In this document: piece by piece, positions 1 to 8,037 of the stretch
Position numbering within the stretch: position 1 is the stretch's first letter
Layout of the letters: every line of letters begins with the position of its first letter
DNA from: Nocardioides sp. GY 10127
Lineage (GTDB): Bacteria > Actinomycetota > Actinomycetes > Propionibacteriales > Nocardioidaceae
Direction of reading: 5' to 3'
Assembly (NCBI RefSeq): GCF_004919085.1
Contig: NZ_STGL01000008.1
Location: forward strand, 372,001 to 436,000
Length of the DNA stretch: 64,000 nucleotides
Program-made: the position numbers and the translations under genes
Notes under the pieces: generated by a model
Told to the model about the DNA's origin: nothing
The model's input: only the letters and a program-made list of their open reading frames with translations
The model's database searches: none

Positions 1-867
1 GACGCGGTCGGCGAGGCGTCCGGCGGTGGCCGAGGTGACCGTGCCCGCCAGGTAGGCGAGGAAGGCGAGGCCGGCGAGGGCCGGGGTGAGGTCGAACGGC
101 GCGGAGGTGAGCCGGTAGGTCAGGTAGTTGTAGACCGCGACGAAGCCGCCCATGAGCGCGAACGGGACGACCACGAGCACGACGAGGGCGAGGACCTTGT
201 CGCGGCCCGCCCCGGCGGCCCCGCGGGAGGCGTCGGTGAACAGCACCGGCTGCGGCAGCAGGGCCCAGAACAGCACCATGGCGACGACGCAGAAGACGGT
301 GAGGGTGAGCAGGCCGCCCCGCCAGCCGGCCAGGTCGGCCGCGATCGAGGTGAGGACACGTCCGCTGACCCCACCGATGGTGTTGCCGGCGACGTAGAGC
401 CCCATCGAGGCGCCCAGCCCGGCCGGGTGGACCTCGGTGCCGACGTGCCCCATCGCCGTGCCGAGCACCCCGCCGAGCGCCGCGCCCAGGACCAGCCGGG
501 CGATCACGAGCACCTCGAAGGTGGGCGCGACGACGCAGGCCAGCGACGCGAGCGCGGCCACGACGAGCGCCACCCGGATCACCCGGACCCGGCCCGCCCG
601 CTCGGCCAGCGCCGCCGCGGGCGCGGTGCACAGCGCCAGGGCGCCGGTGGTGACGGAGACGGTGAGCGCCGCGCGGGTCGCGTCCACCCCGAAGGTCGAC
701 GTCAGCTGCGGCAGCAGCGGCTGCGTGCCGTACATGAGCCCGAACGCCGCCAGCCCGGCGAAGAACATCGCCACATTGAGCCGGCGGTACCCGGCGCTCC
801 CCGGCCGGTGCCGCGGGTCGCCGTCGGCGGGGCCGACCTCGACGTCGGCAGCGGACAGGACACTCAC
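1..867 (-). CDS. MFS transporter, C-terminus cut by window edge
   Basis: This is an integral membrane transporter of the major facilitator superfamily. The visible 289 residues begin with a short polar tail, then a hydrophobic segment (NVAMFFAGLAAFGLMYGTQP) typical of the first helix of YnfM/arabinose-efflux-like MFS proteins, followed by alternating hydrophobic helices. The N-domain loop reads AALAERAGRVRVI and a later segment reads LGGVLGTAMGHVG. About one third of a normal 400-residue protein lies outside the window. The start is the GTG at 867, the first in-frame start before the conserved helix; no strong ribosome site is visible. It is divergent from the dihydrofolate-reductase-like gene, and a long inverted repeat lies between them. 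The substrate cannot be told. Confidence 0.85.
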   Translation of the reverse strand, partial: MSVLSAADVEVGPADGDPRHRPGSAGYRRLNVAMFFAGLAAFGLMYGTQPLLPQLTSTFGVDATRAALTVSVTTGALALCTAPAAALAERAGRVRVIRVALVVAALASLACVVAPTFEVLVIARLVLGAALGGVLGTAMGHVGTEVHPAGLGASMGLYVAGNTIGGVSGRVLTSIAADLAGWRGGLLTLTVFCVVAMVLFWALLPQPVLFTDASRGAAGAGRDKVLALVVLVVVPFALMGGFVAVYNYLTYRLTSAPFDLTPALAGLAFLAYLAGTVTSATAGRLADRV

Positions 868-950
868 TCGGTCAAGGGTGCGTGAACGGCCCGCACCAGA
901 CCAGGAACTGTGAGATGTCGGACGCGCGCGACGTCCTGATGCTCGCGATG

Positions 951-1005
951 GTCCCTGACGAACGGACCGCTACGCGGCCCGAAAGACGGTCCGTTCGTCA
1001 GGGAC
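951..1005. repeat. Perfect 19-bp inverted repeat in a divergent intergenic region
   Basis: The left arm GTCCCTGACGAACGGACCG (951-969) is exactly repeated in inverse at 987-1005, with a 17-nt loop. It lies between two divergent start codons, so it is not a terminator for either gene. It could be a small mobile hairpin, an operator or a leader structure. See also the hairpins at 16311 and 40691. Confidence 0.9.
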
Positions 1006-1108
1006 TGTCACCCCGGCCGGCCGCACTGGGTCCAGCGGCGGCGATGAGTCAGGCTGTCCCCGCCGGTCGGTACCCCCGACCGTCCACCCACCACCCCAGG
1101 AGACCACC

Positions 1109-1678
1109 GTGCGGACCCTCGTCGTCACCGAGATGCTCACCCTCGACGGCATCGTCGACTCCCCCGGCAACGGGGACCACCCGCACGCCGGCTGGACCTT
1201 CAAGGACGTCGCGTTCGACCCCGCCGCCTACGCGATCAAGGGCCGCGAGCAGCTCGAGGCGGGCGCCATGCTGCTCGGCCGGGTCTCCTACACCGAGTTC
1301 GCGCCGGTGTGGCCGTCGATGACCGAGGAGTTCCCGCAGTACAACGCGATGCCGAAGTACGTCGTGTCCACGACCCTGGCCGAGGACGAGCTCGTCGACG
1401 GCTGGGGCGAGACGCACCTCCTGCGCTCGCTCGACGAGGTCGCGGCGCTCAAGGAGGAGACCGACGGCGGCCCGCTGATCGTCCACGGCTCGGCGACGCT
1501 GGCGCAGGGCCTGGCCGCGGCCGGGCTGGTCGACCGCTACCACCTGCTGACGTTCCCGCTGCTCCTCGGCTCCGGCAAGCGACTCTTCGCCGACTCCCCC
1601 AAGACCGGCCTCAAGGTGGTCGAGCACGAGGCCTACGCCAACGGCGTCACCATGCAGGTCCTGGACGTCGTGCGCTGA
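1109..1678 (+). CDS. Dihydrofolate reductase family protein (RibD C-terminal-like)
   Basis: The 189-residue length and fold signature match the RibD C-terminal/DHFR-like family, NADPH-dependent reductases of unknown substrate that are common in actinobacteria. The N-terminus (RTLVVTEMLTLDGIVDSPG) is the usual first strand and loop. MLLGRVSYTEF (about 54-64) and GPLIVHGSATLAQGL (about 121-135) are the cofactor-binding segments, and FPLLLGSGKRLF closes the site. The GTG start at 1109 has GGAG at about 1100, a good distance. It stands alone, divergent from the MFS gene. It should not be taken as the essential folate enzyme, because it lacks the canonical FolA active-site pattern. Confidence 0.88.
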   Translation: MRTLVVTEMLTLDGIVDSPGNGDHPHAGWTFKDVAFDPAAYAIKGREQLEAGAMLLGRVSYTEFAPVWPSMTEEFPQYNAMPKYVVSTTLAEDELVDGWGETHLLRSLDEVAALKEETDGGPLIVHGSATLAQGLAAAGLVDRYHLLTFPLLLGSGKRLFADSPKTGLKVVEHEAYANGVTMQVLDVVR

Positions 1679-1700
1679 CCCCGGCAAGCAAGCGCCCCGC

Positions 1701-2084
1701 TCAGCCCGCCTGCTCCCGCGGCAGCGGGAGCGGCGCGACCCCGCCCAGCCCCCGGCGGTAGCGCACGTGGGCGGCGAACGCGTCGAGCACGTCGTAGAGG
1801 GCGCGCCGGGCGGGCCAGGTGACCGGGCCGTCCCGGTGCCCCCACGACTCCCCGAACGAGACCCACACGGGCACCCAGGCGCGGGCGCAGTCCCACCGGC
1901 CCTGCTGGGACTCCACCAGCCGGCGGCGGATCTGGAACGCCTGGCGCGGCCCGTCCACGCAGATGGGGGCCGTGGCGACCGGCCAGACCCACAGGTCGTG
2001 CGCCACGAGGGCGAGCTCGAGCTCCGCCAGCCGGCCCGGGTCGACCAGGACCGTGGCGACGTTCTCGTGCGGCGCCCGCCTCAT
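1701..2084 (-). CDS. Hypothetical protein, 127 aa
   Basis: I do not recognise this protein. It is soluble, has no signal peptide and is rich in Trp and Arg (LWVWPVA, WGHRDGPVTWPARRALYDVLDAFAAHVRYRR). The ATG at 2084 is preceded by TACCGT (2093-2098 on the complement) with an 8-nt gap, which suits a leaderless transcript and supports this start. It is convergent with the dihydrofolate-reductase-like gene (stop codons about 20 nt apart) and divergent from the LacI regulator. Codon use is like its neighbours, so it is probably real. Confidence 0.72.
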   Translation of the reverse strand: MRRAPHENVATVLVDPGRLAELELALVAHDLWVWPVATAPICVDGPRQAFQIRRRLVESQQGRWDCARAWVPVWVSFGESWGHRDGPVTWPARRALYDVLDAFAAHVRYRRGLGGVAPLPLPREQAG

Positions 2085-2120
2085 GACGGGCCACGGTAGC
2101 CCCGCCCCCGTGGACGCAGG

Positions 2121-2138
2121 GACCGGTCGAGACCGGTC
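2121..2138. promoter_or_regulatory. Candidate operator: doubled GACCGGTC palindrome
   Basis: GACCGGTC occurs twice with a 2-bp spacer, giving an 18-bp near-palindrome between the divergent hypothetical gene and the LacI-type regulator. The central CCGG step is common in LacI-family operators. Autoregulation is inferred from position only. Confidence 0.35.
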
Positions 2139-2183
2139 GCGACCCGCCGGGGGGATCACTGGTCGGCAGGGTTCCCTGGTCAT

Positions 2184-3296
2184 ATGGTGCCGAGGGTGGA
2201 TGCCTCCCACGGTCCCGGGACCCCAGGGTCCGGACCCCTCCCCCACGCCAACATGGCGGACGTCGCGCGCGAGGCCGGCGTGTCCATCGCGACCGTCTCC
2301 CGTGCGCTGCGCGGGCGCCCCGGCGTCGGCGAGGAGACCAGCCGCCGCATCCGGGCCGTGGCGGAGCGGCTCGCCTACGTCGTGTCCCCCGAGGCCTCGC
2401 ACCTCTCGCGCCGGGAGACCGGCCGCGTGGCGGTGGTGGTCCCCCAGCTGGCGCCGTGGTTCTACGCCACGATGGTCGGCGAGGTGGTGCGCCTCCTGCG
2501 CGACGCCGGCCTCGACACCCTCCTGTACGAGGTGGACGGCCCCGAGGAGCGCGGCCGCTTCGTCGAGGAGCTCCCCGCCCGCCGCAAGGTGGACGCCGTC
2601 GTCCTGCTGGCGCTGCCGCTGACGCCCTCCCAGCGCGACCGCCTCGACCTGCTCGGCGTCCGCGTGGTCGTGGCCGGCGGCCGGCTGCGCGACCTGCCGC
2701 ACGTCGAGGTCGACGACCTCGCCGTCGCGCACACCGCCGTCGACCACCTCGTCGGGCTCGGCCACCGCGACATCGCGATGGTCCGCACCTCCGACACCGA
2801 CGAGACCCCCTGGGAGGCCGACCTGCTGCGCAGCCGCGGCTGGTCCGAGCGCCTGCGCCACCACGGGCTCGAACCGCGCGAGGAGCTCCGGGTCACCGTG
2901 GAGATCGGCCCCCGGGCCGGCGTCGAGGCCGTGCAGCGGCTGCTCGCCCTGCCGCAGCGTCCGACCGCCGTCTTCGCCTACTCCGACGAGCTGGCCGCCG
3001 GCGTGGTCGTCGGCGCCCGCGAGGCCGGGCTGCGGGTCCCCGAGGACCTCTCGGTGATCGGCGTCGACGGTCACCCGATCGCCGAGCTCCTCGACCTCAC
3101 CACCGTCGACCAGCACGTGGCCGAGCAGGCCGCGCGCACGGTGACCACGGTCCTCCACCTGGTCGGCCGCACCGCGGACGGCGATCCCGTCGACCCCGCG
3201 GAGCAGGTCGGTCACGCGGCGGAGCCGCTGTCCGTCGTCCTGGACCACACGCTGGTGGTCCGCTCCAGCACCGCACCGCCGTCCTCGGCGGGCTGA
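2184..3296 (+). CDS. LacI family transcriptional regulator
   Basis: A DNA-binding repressor of the LacI/GalR family, 370 residues from this start. The helix-turn-helix is ADVAREAGVSIATVSRALRG (about residues 25-44), followed by the hinge helix region. A periplasmic-binding-protein-like sensor domain (VAVVVPQLAPWFYATMVGEV onward) continues to the end with the usual VIGVDGHPIAELLDLTTVDQ motif. The Met at 2253 lies inside helix 1, so a start there would clip the DNA-binding domain; the ATG at 2184 is preferred, although its ribosome site is weak. No sugar-uptake genes are adjacent, so the effector is unknown. Confidence 0.9.
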   Translation: MVPRVDASHGPGTPGSGPLPHANMADVAREAGVSIATVSRALRGRPGVGEETSRRIRAVAERLAYVVSPEASHLSRRETGRVAVVVPQLAPWFYATMVGEVVRLLRDAGLDTLLYEVDGPEERGRFVEELPARRKVDAVVLLALPLTPSQRDRLDLLGVRVVVAGGRLRDLPHVEVDDLAVAHTAVDHLVGLGHRDIAMVRTSDTDETPWEADLLRSRGWSERLRHHGLEPREELRVTVEIGPRAGVEAVQRLLALPQRPTAVFAYSDELAAGVVVGAREAGLRVPEDLSVIGVDGHPIAELLDLTTVDQHVAEQAARTVTTVLHLVGRTADGDPVDPAEQVGHAAEPLSVVLDHTLVVRSSTAPPSSAG

Positions 3297-3408
3297 CGCC
3301 GACGACGACACGGCTCACCCGCCCTCGCCCGAACGGGCCCCAGGCGGCAGACTCCTCCCAGGTGAGGCGCCGCTCGGGCGCCCGGCGCGAGCACGGCCGG
3401 AGGTGCAC

Positions 3409-5952
3409 GTGAGCGGTCGTGGGGACGTGACGCGGCTGCTGCTCGACCTGCACCGCGCCGTCCAGCCCTGCACCGGCCTCGAGGCGGCGCTCCCGGCGCT
3501 GGCCGAGGTGCTCGTCCCGGGCACCGGGTGGCGCAGCGTCGGCGCGTACCGCTGCCCGGCCCAGGGCGCCGGAGCCCTGGAACGGGTGCACGACCCGTCG
3601 GGCCTCGTCGTGCCCGACCCGGTCCTGGCCGAGCGCGCCCGGCAGGAGCGCGGGCCCGTCGTGGTGAGCGCCTCCGGCCCGGGGGACGCCCGCGCCCTCG
3701 TGGCCCTGCCGGTGCTCGCGCCCGAGGCACCCGCCGGCCGCGGGGCCGAGCCGGTCGTGGCCGTGCTCGAGGTGCTGGCGGACTCCTACCCCGTGGCCGT
3801 CGACGACCCGGTGCTGGTGGAGCTCGGCAGCGCCCTCGCGGCGGTCACCGCCCGGGAGCGGACGACGGCGGACCTCGCGGACGAGCGCGACGAGGCCGTG
3901 CGGGCCGGCCTGGCCAAGTCGCAGTTCCTGGCGACGATGAGCCACGAGATCCGCACCCCGATGACCGGCGTCATCGGCCTCAACGACCTGCTGCTGCACA
4001 CCGACCTCGACGACCACCAGGCGCGGCTGGCGCACGGCGTGGAGCAGGCCGGGCTCGGGCTCCTGGCCATCCTCAACGACGTCCTCGACCTCTCCAAGAT
4101 CGAGGCGGGCGGCCTGGAGCTGGAGCAGGTCGACTTCGACGTCCGCTCCGTCTTCGAGCAGTCCGCGGCCGCGATCGCCGGACGGGCCCACGAGAAGGGC
4201 CTGGAGCTCGTCGTCTCGTGCGCCCCCGACGTCCCGACGTACCTGTGCGGCGACCCCACGCGGCTCGGGCAGGTCCTCACCAACCTGGGCTCCAACGCGG
4301 TGAAGTTCACCGAGTCCGGCGAGGTGGTCGTCGAGGCGACGGTCGAGCGGGCCCGGGGCCGCTCGGTCTGGCTGCGCGTCCGGGTGCGCGACACCGGCAT
4401 CGGCATCCCGCCGGAGGCGCAGGCCACCCTGTTCGACGCGTTCACGCAGGCCGAGCTCGCCACCACCCGCCACCACGGCGGCACCGGGCTGGGCCTTGCC
4501 ATCTGCCGCCAGCTGGTGGCGGCGATGGGCGGCCGGATCGGGCTGCGCAGCGCGCCCGGCACCGGCTCCGAGTTCACCTTCACGGCGCAGCTGGGCAGGG
4601 CGTCCGTCGAGGCCGCTGCGGAGGTCGACCTGTCCTCCGTGCGCTCGCTGGTGGTCGACGACCACACCGTCCAGCGCACCGTGCTGCGGGCGCAGCTCGA
4701 CGCGTGGGGGTCCGAGGGCGGGGTCGCCGCCGACGCGACGGCCGCGCTGGCGGAGGTCGCCCGGGCGCGCGCCGCCGGCCGCCCCTACCAGGTGCTGCTA
4801 CTCGACGCGGGCCTCCCCGTCGAGGACGGGCCGGGCGGGCTGGACGCCGTCGCGCTGCTCGCCGCGCAGGAGGCCGCCGCCGGGGCCGAGCCCCCGCTCG
4901 TCGTCCTGCTCACCACCGACCACGGCGTGGGATCGCGAGCGGCCCACGACGCGGGCGTCCGCGACGTCCTCAGCAAGCCGGTCCGCCACCACGAGCTCCG
5001 CTCCGCCCTCGCCAGGATCGCCGGGTACGCGGACGTCGCCGAGGAGCGGCGGCCGGTCCGGCTGCTCGCGCCCGGGGGGACGGTCCGGGTGCTCGTGGTG
5101 GAGGACAACCCCGTCAACCAGCTCGTCGCGACCGGGCTGCTGGAGGCGCTCGGCGTCGAGGTGTCGCTCGCGGACGACGGCGAGACCGCCCTCGACGCGC
5201 TCGACCCGGTGGACGGCCCCCGCGCCGACCTCGTCCTGATGGACTGCCGGATGCCGGGCCTCGACGGGTTCGACACCACCCGCGCCGTCCGGGCCCTCGA
5301 GCGCACCAGGGGCGCCACCCCCGTCCCGATCATCGCCATGACCGCCTCGGCCCTCACCGGCGAGCGCGAGCGCTGCCTGGCCGCGGGGATGGACGACTAC
5401 CTCACCAAGCCGGTGGACCCCGCGCGGCTCGAGGAGGCGCTGCGCCGCTGGCTGCCCGACCGCACGACCGACCCCGGCGACGGGGCGGACCCGTCGGCGG
5501 CCGAGGGGGCCACCGAGCCGGGGTCGCCCGGCGACGACGGCGCCGCGCAGCCCGCCACCGCTCGCGACCTCCCCTCCGACGCCTCCCCCGCCGCGGGCGC
5601 GGGGGCGCTGCCCGTCATCGACCCCGAGCGCCGGTCGATGCTCGCCGAGCTGGTCAAGGACGGCGAGAGCTTCTTCGACCGCACGGCCCGCTCGTTCGCG
5701 AGCCGCATCGACGGGCAGCTCGCCGCGGTCCGAGCGGCGGTCGAGGCGCACGACACGCACACCACCTTCACCGCCGTGCACCTGGTGCGCGGCAGCGCGC
5801 TCAACCTCGGTCTCCCGCGGGTCGCCGCGGCCGCCCTCGCGCTGGAGGACGAGGCGCACCGGGGCCGCACCCAGGACGCCCCCACCCTGCTGGCGCGGGT
5901 CGAGGCCGAGTGCGCCTACGCCGTGGAGGAGCTGCGCCGGTCGCTGGGCTGA
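3409..5952 (+). CDS. Soluble hybrid sensor histidine kinase with two receiver domains and HPt
   Basis: A BarA/ArcB-like phosphorelay protein without membrane segments. Numbered from the GTG at 3403, the order is: GAF-like sensor (about 1-160); HisKA with ATMSHEIRTPM (His 181); ATPase domain with Asn 298 and GTGLGLAICRQLVAAMGG; first receiver (LLLDAG, Asp 468; SKPV); second receiver (VLVVEDNPVNQ, LMDCRMPGLDG, Asp 614; TKPVD); Pro/Ala/Gly-rich linker; C-terminal HPt with VHLVRGSALNLG (His 793). All phosphate-accepting residues are present. I place the start at GTG 3409 because GGAGG (3399-3403) lies 5 nt before it, whereas GTG 3403 overlaps that site. The output regulator is not encoded nearby. 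Confidence 0.92.
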   Translation: MSGRGDVTRLLLDLHRAVQPCTGLEAALPALAEVLVPGTGWRSVGAYRCPAQGAGALERVHDPSGLVVPDPVLAERARQERGPVVVSASGPGDARALVALPVLAPEAPAGRGAEPVVAVLEVLADSYPVAVDDPVLVELGSALAAVTARERTTADLADERDEAVRAGLAKSQFLATMSHEIRTPMTGVIGLNDLLLHTDLDDHQARLAHGVEQAGLGLLAILNDVLDLSKIEAGGLELEQVDFDVRSVFEQSAAAIAGRAHEKGLELVVSCAPDVPTYLCGDPTRLGQVLTNLGSNAVKFTESGEVVVEATVERARGRSVWLRVRVRDTGIGIPPEAQATLFDAFTQAELATTRHHGGTGLGLAICRQLVAAMGGRIGLRSAPGTGSEFTFTAQLGRASVEAAAEVDLSSVRSLVVDDHTVQRTVLRAQLDAWGSEGGVAADATAALAEVARARAAGRPYQVLLLDAGLPVEDGPGGLDAVALLAAQEAAAGAEPPLVVLLTTDHGVGSRAAHDAGVRDVLSKPVRHHELRSALARIAGYADVAEERRPVRLLAPGGTVRVLVVEDNPVNQLVATGLLEALGVEVSLADDGETALDALDPVDGPRADLVLMDCRMPGLDGFDTTRAVRALERTRGATPVPIIAMTASALTGERERCLAAGMDDYLTKPVDPARLEEALRRWLPDRTTDPGDGADPSAAEGATEPGSPGDDGAAQPATARDLPSDASPAAGAGALPVIDPERRSMLAELVKDGESFFDRTARSFASRIDGQLAAVRAAVEAHDTHTTFTAVHLVRGSALNLGLPRVAAAALALEDEAHRGRTQDAPTLLARVEAECAYAVEELRRSLG

Positions 5953-6032
5953 CCGGTGCCCTCGCCCACGGGCGCGGGGGACACGCGACCTCCTGCCGCC
6001 CGCCGGCCCCGGCCCGTGATGGGGTGGGGCCG

Positions 6033-7544
6033 ATGACCAGCACCGATCCGCTCACGGCCCGCTTCACCCAGGTCGCCCGGCGACGCCCCGTCGCGATCGT
6101 GAGCCCGGACGCCGTCCAGGTGGACGTCGCGGAGCCGGACGTCGCCGGCGAGCACCCGCTGCCCGTGCGGGCGGCCTGTGTGGCGGCGACGGTCGAGCTC
6201 GTCGGCTGGGGCCGGGACCGCGTGGAGCTGGAGCTCTCCGCCCGTCTCGGCGACGAAGATGGCGACGACGATGGCGAGGAAGGGGAGAGCGTCCTGCGCT
6301 GCGTCGCAGTCGTCGAGGGCGGCCGCTGCCACCTCGAGGTCCACGGCCCGCACGGCACCACCACGCACGCCAGCCGCCGCGGAGGGGACGCCGGCTCGCC
6401 GGTCGCGCTCGCGCTGGTGCTCACCGGCACCCAGGTCACCGCCCTCACGCTGGACGCCGCGGGCAGCACCGGCACGTGGACCGGCCGCGCCCGCACCGAC
6501 CTGCGGGAGCTCACCCGGAGCGCCCCGGGCGCCGAGCGGCTCGTCCGCGACCCCGCGTGGCTGGCCGGCCTGGTCGTCCGCCACCGCGGGGAGGTGCGGA
6601 ACCTGCGGGCCGGACGCTTCGGCCAGCTCGGGCTGCGCGACGTCCGCCTCGTCACCACCGAGGACGGCAGCCCCTGGGTCGCCGAGGGCGACCCGGACGC
6701 ACGGTGGTTCACCGCGACCAGCGCCGGGCCCGGGTTCTTCCCGACCGCGCACACGTCCGTGTGGCGCCTCGCCCTCGACGGGCTCCGGCTCGAGCACCGG
6801 GCCGACCTCTTCTTCCGGCGTCCGGGGCGCCACGACCCCGCGGCCAGCAACGAGGCCGGCGGCGCGACCGTCCCGGGTGTCTACGGCGACCACGCGACCC
6901 ACCTGGTGGCGCTGCCGGACGGGTGGCTCGTCACGACGTCCTCGTGGGGCGACTTCGACCCCGACGAGAAGGGCGCCCGCGTCGCCGTGCTGCTCGCCCG
7001 CAGCGGCGAGGACCTCACCACGGGTGAGCACGTCCTGGACGCCGAGGAGCTGCCGCTGCCCACGGACGGGCTGCGGTCGGTGGCGGTGTGGGACAGCCAC
7101 GTCGTCCGCGACGGCGACCGGTGGCTGGTCGGCTACGTCAGTGCACGCAAGTTCTTCGAGTTCCACCCCGTCGTGGCGGAAGGGCCCAGCCTGGACGCGC
7201 TGCGCCTGCGGGCGGCCGCGCCGGACCGCCGCGCGACCGAGGGGACGACGCTGCTGCGCACCGAGGAGGGCTGGCGCGTGCTGGCCAGCGACGGGCGCGA
7301 CAACCCGCGCGGGCAGCGCGAGCGCTACCCGGTGTGGGACCTCGACCTCACGGAGGTCGGGACGCTCGACGCGCCCTACCCGACCAACCTGCCGTGGCCG
7401 ACGCTGGTGCCCACACAGGACGCCGCCCACTGGCTGATGGTGACCTTCAACGGCACCGCCGCCGGAGGCCGGGTGCTCGGGTACGGGACCCACGGTGACG
7501 TGGTCGTCCTGAGCACTCGACCCCCGTCGACGACGGAGGCCTGA
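6033..7544 (+). CDS. Possible five-bladed beta-propeller protein (GH43/GH32-like)
   Basis: This is a 503-residue soluble protein of uncertain role. After an acidic insert (DEDGDDDGEEGE) the C-terminal two thirds show repeated strand motifs and acidic or aromatic loops (LRDVRLVTTEDGSPWVAEG, DSHVVRDGDRWLVGYVSARK, GWRVLASDGRDNPRGQRERY, NLPWPTLVP). These resemble the blades of GH43/GH32-type propellers, but I cannot point to the catalytic triad. No signal peptide is present. The ATG at 6033 follows a GGGGTGGGG run. It lies 80 nt after the hybrid kinase on the same strand and might be cotranscribed with it. Confidence 0.75.
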   Translation: MTSTDPLTARFTQVARRRPVAIVSPDAVQVDVAEPDVAGEHPLPVRAACVAATVELVGWGRDRVELELSARLGDEDGDDDGEEGESVLRCVAVVEGGRCHLEVHGPHGTTTHASRRGGDAGSPVALALVLTGTQVTALTLDAAGSTGTWTGRARTDLRELTRSAPGAERLVRDPAWLAGLVVRHRGEVRNLRAGRFGQLGLRDVRLVTTEDGSPWVAEGDPDARWFTATSAGPGFFPTAHTSVWRLALDGLRLEHRADLFFRRPGRHDPAASNEAGGATVPGVYGDHATHLVALPDGWLVTTSSWGDFDPDEKGARVAVLLARSGEDLTTGEHVLDAEELPLPTDGLRSVAVWDSHVVRDGDRWLVGYVSARKFFEFHPVVAEGPSLDALRLRAAAPDRRATEGTTLLRTEEGWRVLASDGRDNPRGQRERYPVWDLDLTEVGTLDAPYPTNLPWPTLVPTQDAAHWLMVTFNGTAAGGRVLGYGTHGDVVVLSTRPPSTTEA

Positions 7545-7605
7545 TCACCGGAGGGACCGGCGGGTCGACCCGGGCCGAGAGGCACCGGGTCCGGACCGCG
7601 ACGGG

Positions 7606-7785
7606 TCAGCCGCGACCCGAGGGGCCCGAGTAGTCCGCCCAGTCGTCCGAGTCGTCCTCGGCATCACTGCCGGACTCGTCACCATGGAGCTCTCGGGCGA
7701 GAGCGTCGAAGTCCGTCTCGTGACTCCGGTACTTCAGGTCGCGAGCGACCTTGGTCTGCTTGGCTTTCGCACGGCCGCGGCCCAT
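7606..7785 (-). CDS. DUF3073 domain-containing protein, 59 aa
   Basis: A short basic-then-acidic protein: MGRGRAKAKQTKVARDLKYR at the start, an acidic DAEDDSDDWADY tail. The first 20 residues match the conserved core of DUF3073, a small actinobacterial family found beside purM (as in the Mycobacterium tuberculosis gene order, from memory). The function is unknown; the Arg/Lys-rich N-terminus suggests nucleic acid contact. The ATG at 7785 is the only start that keeps the conserved beginning. It is on the same strand as purM and lies downstream of it. Confidence 0.9.
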   Translation of the reverse strand: MGRGRAKAKQTKVARDLKYRSHETDFDALARELHGDESGSDAEDDSDDWADYSGPSGRG

Positions 7786-8037
7786 AGGGTCCAGCCCCCT
7801 CGCACACTTGGCCGGGGCCTAAGGCACCCGGGCTGACTCTCGAATACTCGTGGGGGAGAGGTTACCTGCTGCTCGCCGATTCACGCACACCCGTCGCCAG
7901 ATCGGGGCTCACCCACCGGCGACGCCTCGCCGCCGAACGGCCCGCGGGAGCGTGCCGGACGGCGGGCACGACCCGCCGGAGGGCCCGCGCACGTGACCGG
8001 GATCACCGCGCGGGCCGGCGCCCCGGCGAGTCGAGGA
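7786..8037. other. Intergenic region between purM and DUF3073
   Basis: No gene is seen. GGCGGG (7961-7966) and CCCGCC (7972-7977) form a short hairpin after purM that may end its transcript. TATTCG, read on the complement at about 7842-7847, may be the -10 of the DUF3073 gene. Confidence 0.35.
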
